Source: Isoetes taiwanensis (Eukaryota > Streptophyta > Lycopodiopsida > Isoetales > Isoetaceae). Taken from it: a stretch of DNA of 64,000 nucleotides. Below, piece by piece: positions 54,702 through 64,000 of the stretch. The DNA is taken from NCBI GenBank assembly GCA_021234155.1, contig JAJEKV010000017.1, positions 19,953,937 to 20,017,936 of the forward strand, given 5' to 3'. Below the pieces are notes generated by a model. It was not told the DNA's origin and did not search any database. It was given only the letters and a program-made list of their open reading frames with translations. How positions within the stretch are numbered: position 1 is the stretch's first letter; each line of letters starts with the position of its first letter. A program made the position numbers and the translations under genes.

Positions 54702-55079
54702 CTAGCTGATTTTCATGTCCTGCAGCTGAAGCCGTAAGGCTGCGTTCTCATCCTCCGCAGCTCGGAGCTTCTTCTCCATATCTTCTAAGGCCTGCGAAAT
54801 CATGTGAGCAGTTTCAACTGCCTCGGCCCTGCGGCTCGTCGCCTCTTGGTACATGGCGAATGTTTCCACGAGCTCAACGTCTCGCTCGTGCAGCAGCTCC
54901 CTCGTGAAGGCTAATCTGTCGACCGCCTCATTGTTCTCGGCGACGAGACGGTTGTTTTCATCATGGATCTCCTTGAATCTCTTCATCACCACTGCAAGGG
55001 TGATGTCCACGGGCAGCTCTGGGGGCTGGGGAGTGCTATCTTGGCGTGGTCGCTTGCTAGAGGAAGATGATGATGCCAT
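54702..55079 (-). CDS. Coiled-coil protein, 125 aa, intact
   Basis: ATG 55,079 to TGA 54,702. The N-terminus SSSSSSKRPRQDSTPQPPELP is Ser-rich with a basic nuclear-signal-like KRPR. From about residue 30 the protein is one long helix with heptad-like spacing (MKRFKEIHDENNRLVAENNE, ALEDMEKKLRAAEDENAALR), typical of a dimerising coiled coil. A TATA box (TATAAATAG, minus strand, 55,166-55,174) lies about 90 bp upstream, a good plant promoter distance. It is a single-exon ORF with a broken paralogue next to it. The function is unknown; it could be a small nuclear scaffold or a transposon-encoded accessory protein. Confidence 0.6.
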   Translation of the reverse strand: MASSSSSSKRPRQDSTPQPPELPVDITLAVVMKRFKEIHDENNRLVAENNEAVDRLAFTRELLHERDVELVETFAMYQEATSRRAEAVETAHMISQALEDMEKKLRAAEDENAALRLQLQDMKIS

Positions 55080-55165
55080 CGGAGCAGAAGGTGGAAGGCG
55101 GAAGCCTGAAGTAGAAGATGAGCGTATATGGAAGGCGATCGGAGGTCAGCGTGGACATCGGTCTT

Positions 55166-55174
55166 CTATTTATA
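55166..55174 (-). promoter_or_regulatory. TATA box of the coiled-coil gene
   Basis: Minus strand TATAAATAG, about 90 bp before ATG 55,079. The same box and its surroundings (GTTATAAATAGAAGAC) are conserved in the duplicate at 54,258-54,266. Confidence 0.55.
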
Positions 55175-55434
55175 ACATGAGTCACACGAGTTGCTTCTCG
55201 CATCGTGTGAGGAATAAATAAATTAATTGTCTTTTTCCAATAATATTTCATTTCTTCGAGATAGATATCACACGACGCGAAAACCTAGATATGACGTAAA
55301 AATCGACCGATGTATTTCTCAAGATGTGAATAAATACAAATAAAATAATTTTTATTAGGAATTTCGGAAGGACAATCTGTACATAAATAATTTTACCGAT
55401 ACAAGTTGGAAAACATATAACTTCCAATTTCTCA

Positions 55435-56000
55435 AGCTTCGTCGTCAATTTCATGCTCTTTCAATCCCCTGCCGCACTGATCCAACAAGGCAATGACTTC
55501 CATGTTATCGACCCCAGCTTCCAACCTTGGGTGAGTCAAGCCAGCAGCTAAAAAATTTAACATATTGCTCGCCCGCAGACCGCTTGGTCGCCAAAATATT
55601 GTAACACAACATCCCGCCCAATTGCTATCACCCTTTCGTTTGATGCCAATTGGGAATGGTTCCCAACATGCATAATGCACGGAGGTAATAGACAAACTCG
55701 CACCCTTTGGACTGAAAGTTCTCACAAGACGATTATCTCCCCATTAACGAATCTTGAGATATATCTTAACAATGTAGAGTCCTTCAATCTTTCCCCGCCC
55801 CGCCGCATGTCGGCAAGAAAAAAAATCATCTACTTCCCACAAATAAGAACCCTCAAGATTATCTTCTTCACATTTATCCTCATCTACTGTGCTTATGTCG
55901 CCGCATTGATCAAGGGCCTCGCCAAACATGTAGATCCCGCTGGCGCTTTGCACCTGAGACGCCGGAATTCTTCTTCCGCTGGTAGATTCGCCTCATCTTG
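55435..56000 (-). pseudogene. Unrecognised minus-strand gene fragment
   Basis: Protein-like pieces in different frames follow one another on the minus strand: QDEANLPAEEEFRRL and SASGIYMFGEALDQCGD (about 56,000-55,900), ERLKDSTLLRYISRFVNGEI (about 55,790-55,735), FSPKGASLSITSVHYACWEP, then CCVTIFWRPSGL...LGVDNME-like sequence VIALLDQCGRGLKEHEIDDE ending at 55,435. Composition and order suggest one decayed protein C-terminus with an acidic tail. The family is unknown. Confidence 0.4.
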
Positions 56001-56169
56001 AGCAAATCGAGACTCCAAAATCTCATATGCTTCTTTAAGCTTTATAGCATTGCCGTATAATTAGATACTTCAAACATCTCTTTGTCCAAATCCTCTTCAA
56101 AATCTAGGCCTAAGTTTAATGACATTCGGCCAAGGTATCATAGCTCGCCTTCCCTAGCACACATCTGTG

Positions 56170-57789
56170 AACATAGACGGGTTCCTCAAAGATATCACTT
56201 AGCAATAAGTATTCTTGCCTTCCACTAAAATTGGCTTATGCTCCACAACTTCTTTTCATCCTCATCCCCATCCTCATCACCTTCGTAATCTCATCTCCTC
56301 CTCCGTTCAGCCCAAGGCCGCTAAGGCCGGGTTAAAACTCCTACATTCTTGCCTTCTTCTCAGAGATCTATCTCCCATTTCTACGCTATAGTCAAAGATC
56401 AATAACAATATAACCCGACTTCCTTGGCTTAAAAGATTTCATTGTTTCCAGTGTATCTTTCTGCCAATGGAAAGGTAATGCAATAACCAGCAAATGCAAA
56501 CGCAAAGAGAAAATAAGATACCTTCTAAGGCCAAGGACGAGCCAGAGGAGAGCCCGCTATGCTAAAGATTCTTGAAAAAACATCTTCCTCGCTTGCAAAT
56601 GGGAAGTCCACCCCTAGAGCTGGTTTTGGAATCCACGCAGCCAGGACATCCGCAAAGGACGGCGCCGGTGACCAAGCGGTTCCGGGTGAAAGCTAAAGCA
56701 ACCTCATAGCATCCAAGCTCGCCATCGCTTGCTGCGATGTCCAACTCTCGCAATAGAATCCATAAACGCAAATTTCTACAAGAACTTCCCTTTAAGCACG
56801 AGGGGCTGATGCATACCATTCCGTGAACTTCTACATAACAATCCATGGCTACAAACGACAAAACAAGAAGATGAGCGTAAGGTCACAATTTTGAACTCAA
56901 GTAGCCGTTGTCGATTATGAAAAGTGAAAGGGGACAATACCAAGGGAGATTTGTCCGCATTTTAGGCAATAGGGTTAGCAGGGTTGATCACACGACAAGA
57001 CTACTATATGTGCAAATAAAAAGTATTAAATGTTTAATACACAGATCTCACGTGATAACATTAAAAAAAAATATACAAAGTGCTAAGCTAGGGCTTCTAA
57101 GAAAAGAAATGGACTAAGAGATTGCTTATGTGCCATTGCATTAAGAAATATTATACATATGAAAAACACGTGCTGCACTTCACGCCTTTTTCTCCGGGGT
57201 CTTTCTTCTGTTGTATTCAGCCATAAAATTTGACCATAGTACTGGATCCCTTATGTAAGACGAGCGTGATGTCCTTTGGGTACATGATACCACCCGGCTA
57301 TATGTATTAAGGTAAAGTCAGCGAAATCCTCAACAGACCGACACCAACTGCCCGGCCATTTGAAGAGCATTTTAAGGCAAATTTGCTTGAATTCAGAATC
57401 GTATGATGTATCGCGACCACACTCTTGCGTAATCTCTACCTAGCCCCGCAAATGGGAGAGACGCTGAATGACCATCTCGTTCTTCGATATTTCTAATCTC
57501 GCCGGCGTATCACTGTGCTCGCCTTCCGCTCCTCGCCTCACCACCCACTCCCAGCATTTGAGTATGCCCGGCCGAATTCTTCCGCCGCCTCCTCACCCTC
57601 CCCAGCAGATTCGCGGCCGCTCTCTACGCCGACTCTTCTCGCCGCTCTCACATTCCTGGTCGCCTTCCCTTTCCCCGGGCAAGGCCTCCTCCTCTGATTT
57701 GAAGGTCCCGGTAATCTCCACTGTGGAGGAACAGGAGGAGCAGAAGAGCAAGCAGGCGAGGCGGCTGCCCAATAATTAATCCGTGGTGA
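56170..57789. other. Region without recognisable genes
   Basis: Several short open frames overlap on both strands, but none shows a domain, splice structure or promoter that singles it out. Confidence 0.4.
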
Positions 57790-58002
57790 TCATATTCGCC
57801 GGGCCGCCTCTGCTACATTTTCATCCTCTTCCGCTCTCCGAACCGAGTAAACTCTCCTTACTTCTACTCCTCGAGCCGCTTCTCCCGCTGCCCTCATTAT
57901 GGATTTTTCCTGGGCCTCTGTTAGGTACGGTTCCAGGAGGAGAACCCTATCGTGAGACTTCGTGAGTCGATGAAGAAGGCGGACAATGTAATCAACGCCC
58001 AT
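57790..58002 (-). CDS. Short Arg/Glu-rich ORF with upstream TATA box
   Basis: ATG 58,002 opens 70 codons of strongly charged, helix-prone sequence (IVRLLHRLTKSHDRVLLLEP, GEAARGVEVRRVYSVRRAEE). A TATAAAAGCG box lies about 60 bp upstream (58,061-58,069, minus strand), identical to the box before the 53,173 ORF. Opposite-strand frames are shadows. No family is recognised. Confidence 0.3.
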   Translation of the reverse strand: MGVDYIVRLLHRLTKSHDRVLLLEPYLTEAQEKSIMRAAGEAARGVEVRRVYSVRRAEEDENVAEAARRI

Positions 58003-60103
58003 AATTCACCCGGATGGACCCGCAGTTTGCTTAATTTTGCCATGTACTTCAAATGGATGGCGCTTTTATACTGTTTAACACCGACAAAAATGGATAACCT
58101 AGTGTGAGATAAAGGTAAAAACAGTAGTTGCGCAAAATATGATGGTAACGCTTTTTAAATAATTGTACCTGAAACTCAAAAAAATATCTAACAAAAATAC
58201 TAACCCTCAAAACATCGCATAAAACACAACAAAAACCGAGATTCAAAGCGCTTAGCCGATAGACAATTTTGTTGATCGCGAACTCACTAAACTTTACATT
58301 TTGCCTGTGAATCCAACCCTAATGCCATCAATAAAATAATGGAAGTCGTGCAATTTCCTCTGTCTCCCCATTAGCACTCTTAGTTCGGGATAATGGCTAT
58401 TCGCTTCCATGGTGGCCGATAAATGACTTCCTCCCTCCATAATATCCACCGTGACGGAAAGTGTCTATTATGAGTCCCCAAACGGCTCCCAAAAAGTTGT
58501 GCGTTCTCTTTCTGCTTCCTTCACGAAGTTGACAATTAACGATAAATATTGTTTTGGAAGAAAGTATCAACTTAAAGGAGGACTTAACTACTGACCTTCT
58601 CAGAAGGGTTGACCGGATGATTCGTGGAATCAACATCCTGTGTCGGAACTAAAAATAAGCCATCCACAAAATCTAGGGAGAAAGCACGATATGTCTTCTG
58701 AGTTTTCTAACTTCCTCGCCTATCCGGAATATGTTAGTAGTCACCTCAAACGTGTGTGAAGATTTTGAAACTCATCCTCACGCCCGCTGCATATTCCCCG
58801 CTTGCACCGCCACCATGCATTTCTTCATTGCAATTACATTGTTCTCTATTAGTCTGTGGGCTACAAAGTTCACTTAAAGGGGCAATCTTAACCGCCTCCA
58901 AGCTCTGGCTTCCCACCTTTACTTATAATCATGTCCGTGAAACCAGATGCGCCTATACCCGCAAGGTCACGTGCATCCATACCTTGAAAAGGACAATTCA
59001 TGTCTATGTGATACATACAAGTACACCTACTAATACTTTCGCCGGAATGACATCCACGCCCGATAAAACATAAACCTCGCATTAATAAATTTGTTTGTAA
59101 ACACGCAGTAACAACGAAAGAAATGAAAAGATAAGAAGATCACACGACGCTTAAACTATCTCTAATGCCAGCTTGCGGCCGACAGCCTAGCTTCGACGTA
59201 GATCCGCTTAAGGTGGTTGTACTATTTACAAAATTTTGGGAAGCCGTTTTGGTGGAGATTAGCTCTGCCATAATGGCAGGTGCCGTATTGTTATATTCTT
59301 CCACCTTCCTACCGCTAGAATTCAACTTGAACCTTTATCCTACCTATCCAATGTGTCCGCATCGCCCGATCGCCTTTGTCGCTAATCCCCTATGCTCTCG
59401 CCTCGCTGATGGCAAAGATACTCACCCAATTTAACCCATTGAGACAAAACCTCCCACCTCTGGACCTTGGGAGTTCCAGAATGGGGCAAGAACACGTAAA
59501 TTACAGAGACATGGATTGCGAGCAGGAGAGGAAGGAGAGGGATGTAATCGAGGCCGGGAGACAAGTATTTAAGTTTACGCCAAAATTTGACAAGGAGTTA
59601 GACGCCGACATACAAAAGTCACCATTATTTTGGGCGTTTAATTTAAAATACTCTGCCATTAAAATGGTTGTACAAAAATGTGCATCCCAGTATGGTAACA
59701 CGCCATGGAGCGGGCAAGCCCGCCATCCTTCTACCGCCAAGTAATAATCGACCAGAAAAGGCGAAAACCCGGGATTGGTCCCGGGCGACCGACGCGGGAA
59801 AATCTTTAGCCCAAGATAAGTGGGCTATTTCGCACTTCAAATCACTTAATGCTTATTTCCGCTTGAGCTCAGCGCTTGGTACCTATGTAGGTTGTAGGGC
59901 GCCACCGGCCACAAGCCGCTTCTTTCCATCCCATCGGCCATTGTCCGCTCCTATGCATAAAGTATGCCCGCTTCCTCCCATTCGGCGCTTATGTTCTTCC
60001 CAATATTCGCCAGAGCCACGGTCTCTCGCCATCTTGGTCTTTGGTAGGTTCCTCTTCTATCGCCAATTTGTTATGTCTCGTAGATCTATCCTGAATGCCG
60101 CAG
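58003..60103. other. Region with no assigned gene
   Basis: An open frame at about 59,480-59,745 contains a protein-like stretch (DVIEAGRQVFKFTPKFDKEL, FWAFNLKYSAIKMVVQKCAS), but start, splice sites and family are lacking. The remainder shows nothing specific. Confidence 0.35.
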
Positions 60104-60650
60104 CTCTATTGCGCCAGCAATAGAACCGCCATTCCTTGTAAGGGGACGCCAATTCTCAACCCATTTTCCTTTTATAGCCCATTGTTTCTTGTCTTGGCTA
60201 TCGGCGCTTCCTTGAGCTTTTTCAGCTTCATTCGGGCTTACCTAGTTTTTCTCGCCTCTCCCTCTCCCTCCCCTCTTAGCTGGTCAGTTTGGTTCATGGT
60301 CACTTATTTGGGTCTCTTTTCTTTTCATTCTGCGGCAATCAGAGTCTCCAGGCATTTCCTTTCTATTTTATTATCTCTCGGGCGTGGCGATGTAGTTCGT
60401 GGGCAGCACTAATTCCGATGTTTTTTCCCTACGATGGCCGGTCTCCGCTTTAATTTGCTCATTGGTCTACCGTTGTTTCTTTCTTCAAGTGGGCCCTCGA
60501 GCCTCTCCTCTCAACTTTTTAGATATTTGATAATACTTAATGCTAAAATGTCTAACCTCTTGACGGGTCAGTTATCTTGTCTCTATCTTTTGTCGCAGTG
60601 TTATTTTGAGGTCTCTTGGTGGTCGGTTGCACAAGGTCGCTAAGTAAGCG
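60104..60650 (+). repeat. Partial second copy of the DIRS-element 5' region
   Basis: CTCTATTGC...GCAATAGAACCGCCATTCCTTG matches 40,694 onward, followed in both copies by CCCATTTYCC, TTCTTGTCTT, GGCTATCGGC, CTTGAGCTTTTT and CCTAGTTTT. Similarity is clear to about 60,250 and then fades within pyrimidine-rich sequence. No gag, RT or recombinase follows, so it is a fragment or a solo terminal region. Confidence 0.75.
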
Positions 60651-61119
60651 CGCTTCTATCCCCGAGGAGCGAAGCGCCACATCTTTAGATAGACCTAACG
60701 GGCGATGAATAATCTTTTTATCTTGTATTCCCTAGTTTCGGGCGGCTCGATGATTATCTAGTTTCAAGCACTCAAATTTCAAAGTTTTTCAAAGTTCTAC
60801 CCCAAAGGGACATCAATTTGTACTCAACAATTTTACAAAGCCTTAAATATTCCACCACTTCACTTCACTAATTTGTTGTGGTATCTTAGGACCCAACCCT
60901 AGAAATGAGCATTAAGCAAAGGACAACTAAACTCAAATTACAATTGCAAATGGAGCCTTAACACTAAGTCCATACATAACAAAACCCAATCAAATAGTGC
61001 CACTTGCATGGACCCATTTCCTTAATAAGCCGCCAATTCATTACATGCTCTCAAACCATAACATATGTTACATCATCCGACAAGTACCCTATAGCGCTTA
61101 ATAAATAGTTTGAAAACCT
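60651..61119. other. Region without recognisable genes
   Basis: AT-rich noncoding sequence between the DIRS fragment and the PPR relic. Confidence 0.45.
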
Positions 61120-62210
61120 CATTTACTTTGCAATGAAGTGCATACCACGAATTATTGTGTTCCATGACAATTCACATCTTGGGTTGGCAGGATTCATTAA
61201 AAATTGGCAAACCATCCTCCATATTACTATATGTGTATAGATGTGAAGTAAAAGAATGTCAAGCTGGAAATTCTGTACCATGCTTAGAAGTTTATACCAC
61301 AAGCATGAGCATATATTTTCCATAGCCTATAGCTGACCCTTCAATGGCTTACCTGCTGACAAAGAATGGGTAAGTAATAGCATTTATGCGATTACTTAGA
61401 TAGGTCAAAATATGTTAATAACGCTAACCTACTTCTATATCAGATACACACATCCCGTTGTATCTCATGAAATGACATCGGGAAGAATCCATCCTCCTAA
61501 ACACTTTTCAAAGATCTTCTGTGGTCACATTTTATGTACATATCAATAAATGTGTTCTCCAAAAGGTAAATTCCTCGATCCATTACTGATATTTAAAATA
61601 TATGCATGTCACAGCTTTTCCTACTTCAGGCCTTTCATAATGCTACACATAAGATGTAATAATGGTAACTTCCATCCGGACCCCTACACCTTCTAAACAC
61701 ATTTGCCCTAAGAACATGAGGAGCCTTGATAACATTTCCATGTTGAGTATAACCCATGATCATGCCACTCCATGATACAACATCGTGGACATGCAAGGAA
61801 TCTAACAAGCATTGGGCATCTTCTATGCTCCAAATACTTGGTATACACATATCAATAAGGGTATTTACAATGAAAAGGTCAAATGCATACTCAATTCGTT
61901 ATTACCTTTGCATGAATATGATTTCCTAATCCCAAGCTCGCACGTTAGCCGATGCATTCAATGCTCAAAAGTTACCTTGTCCGTTTAGCATTTTCTAATT
62001 CAACGCTGTATAGCAAAAGCAGATCCCGCCATTAAATCCCCAAATAGAGTAAATCTCAAATCAGAATACTCCATGATACAACATCTCTTGATGAAGCCCA
62101 AAACCCTCGGAGGTATGATCTTATAGCGCAGTCAAGACTTGATATACATATCAAGAAGGTTATACCAATGAAGCCTTCCCATTCATATTCGTTCTTGAGA
62201 ATTTAGCATG
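61120..62210 (-). pseudogene. Pentatricopeptide-repeat (PPR) protein relic
   Basis: PPR proteins bind organellar RNA for editing, splicing or stability. On the minus strand, repeated PPR signatures appear in changing frames: LLDMYIKS near 62,140, SRDVVSWSI near 62,085, VNTLIDM followed by SIEDAQCLLDSLHVHDVVSW and SGMIMGYTQHGN at about 61,860-61,740, ENTFIDMYIKC near 61,545, and ELSWNTIIRGM near 61,150. The wording is typical of land-plant PLS-class PPR proteins. Deletions and shifts separate the repeats, and no start, E/DYW tail or intact frame is found. Confidence 0.85.
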
Positions 62211-64000
62211 GGATCCATTTTTCCAATGGCGAAATGCCACAAAAGTGCCATTGCGACACCAACCATAGTGATCTCTATTTCGCTGTGTGATTGACACCAA
62301 CTACAGTGATCTCACAGACACGCCTTTCTTTGCCATAATCCCTAAAGCTGGCAGCTAAGATTGTCCTGAGGTGATTGACGCCTAGCTAAGATTCTGCACT
62401 TCGCTTCCAAATGTCCTCTGTGCAAGGAGATGGTTGAGTGGATTCTACGTAAAAATGGACTCTGCATTCTTGTATCTGATTTTGATTCTAAAAGGGATGG
62501 GATAGCCGTTAGAAATACGCATAATCTTCTTTCTCTTCTAAATCAGACAGAAAACCGTGGTGGTCCTCACATCTCCGTAAAATTATTACTAAAATGTAAT
62601 AGACCTGTTTTCTCCGTGTCTAAATACACTCATTTGTACCTCTTCCGTGTCTAAATACATCCCATTCAAGATGCAAATAACTCTTTCTAGCACGAATTAG
62701 ATGTAGTGCAATGTAACGCTTCTCCCTATCTATGAGCTTTAAACCATGCTATGTAAACCAATAAGCTTACAACCGGGTAATTTCCAAAACTAACATGTAA
62801 GTGGGGGATCACTTGGCCAATTCGTCATACATTTCATCTTCCAAAGAGGGAAGAGTAAGATGATTTAAGTAATCTCCAATCCATGATCCGGGTCATCCTT
62901 ATTTAAAACCTTGCGTGCATAACTCCTTCAAAGGTTATGCCCGAATTAAAGCAGAATACGCCTACTCTCCTCCATCGCCCGGCCAGCATCTCAAGATCCT
63001 CCATAACATGATGCATGAGTTCCAATCATAACTCATTATCTATGACTCGAAAACCCTATTCTATGCAATCCGACCTATTCTAGCCTCTAATATCACGACA
63101 ACTCTCATCATCAAACCTTGCACATCAATTATGGGTACCTCTTCATCGATTAATCATGCTCTTTCTAATGCCGGTCGATCCTCGAGATGCCTGGACAAAT
63201 ACCGTGAGGGATGCCTTAATTCAATGTTATCGCCTCAAAGGTAAGACATGCATGGCACAATATGGAACATGATAAATAATGATAAAATATGAAGCCCGAC
63301 AGATCCATTCAATCTTATGCCGCACATGAACTCAAGGATCATCTACCCGTGATGTTATATAAAATTCAAGAACCCGACAGCTCTTGGAAGGGAAGAATGT
63401 TACTCCAATCGGAACCACACGCCTGGTTAGTCGGTTCAAAAGTGCCCCGAAATGGAGTGACTGCCAATTTATCACAAGAAAGCAAGTTTGTAGCAGCTTT
63501 TGTATTCTTAAAGATATACCGCATATATCAAGAATATGCCTAAAACTCCATTAAATAAAGGGATTGTCCCCTAGGGACAAACTCCAAAAATACTGCAAAA
63601 TGCATTTAAAAATCATTGTGAGAGATGATCCACACGACATATACTAAAGAATTAGACTTTGCAACTTATATACACTTCTATTATGTTGAACACTGCTATA
63701 ATTAAGCCCAAAGATACTGACCTTCAAAATCTTCTAAATCTTAAACTTGCCTTGTCACTTCTTTGAATTCAATTTCAAACCCTGTAAATTGTGGTCAATA
63801 TCAATGCTTTTAAACTCGGGTTGAACGGCTTTCCGTATAACAAAGGCGTAGCTTAGATTGACATAATAATCTGCAAAACTGACAAATCCCAAGCAAACAA
63901 TATACTTGAATGCCATCTATTTGAATTTAAATGTCCAATTAAGCAAAGATAGCTTTTGATCTCAGGGTCATCATGGCAACGCTTCTTCCCTGCCGGGGTT
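62211..64000. other. Region without recognisable genes
   Basis: The only notable open frame is 63,289-63,543 (84 codons from ATG, polar, then LSQESKFVAAFVFLKIYRIY), without family or promoter support. No repeats or RNA genes were recognised up to the window edge. Confidence 0.4.

Noticed and set aside
57468-57779. Plus-strand 103-codon Pro/Ser-rich ORF
   Set aside because: Low-complexity sequence without promoter or homology; overlapping frames in both directions are equally open.

Overview
The window is a stretch of nuclear DNA from a land plant. It is dominated by decayed transposable elements, with a few host gene fragments embedded among them. The plant assignment rests on four things: a VPS4-type AAA ATPase fragment with a GT-AG intron, a fragment of the plant PMT (DUF248) methyltransferase family, a pentatricopeptide-repeat (PPR) remnant, and plant-type Ty3/Gypsy and L1 elements. 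The wording of the PPR repeats, together with a DIRS-type element carrying a tyrosine recombinase, suggests a seed-free plant such as a fern. That is an inference and cannot be proved from this window. No rRNA, tRNA or CRISPR array was recognised, and no complete intact host gene can be assigned with confidence.

Layout: 1-2.7 kb is the 3' half of a Ty3/Gypsy pol, followed by a presumed 3' end with a polypurine tract and an LTR-like promoter (4.6-4.75 kb). From 5 to 8 kb there is weak evidence for minus-strand exons. 8.3-10.4 kb is an almost pure purine tract of about 2 kb, bordered by an 81-bp hairpin. 10.4-14.8 kb is quiet apart from a retroelement tail and a small MITE-like inverted repeat. 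14.8-15.4 kb is a frameshifted VPS4 fragment, followed by an L1-type LINE (about 15.95-20 kb).

21.3-30.2 kb holds two convergent multi-exon genes that look like one transposon-like locus. The plus-strand gene has a Cys-rich region, a candidate DDE core and a C-terminal domain. The minus-strand gene has a coiled coil, a RING-like finger, Cys-rich exons and a C-terminal Ulp1/C48 SUMO-protease domain whose catalytic Asp position reads Asn. 30.6-37.7 kb contains two fragments of one non-LTR retrotransposon family whose 3' ends run into different microsatellites. Two tiny tails of the same family lie at 11.2 kb and 44.9 kb. PMT and unknown-gene fragments lie between them.

40.7-46.4 kb is a DIRS-type retroelement (gag with zinc knuckle, RT, RNase H, tyrosine recombinase), ending abruptly at a different repeat. 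46.4-60 kb is a patchwork of repeats, a decayed transposase-like gene (49.4-51.5 kb) and short minus-strand ORFs with TATA boxes, including a duplicated coiled-coil gene (53.6-55.2 kb). 60.1-60.6 kb is a second partial copy of the DIRS 5' region. 61.1-62.2 kb is a PPR pseudogene. The last 1.8 kb shows nothing recognisable.

The most unusual material is the convergent DDE/Ulp1 locus, the microsatellite-tailed non-LTR family, the DIRS element with its palindromic 5' signature, and the long purine tract.
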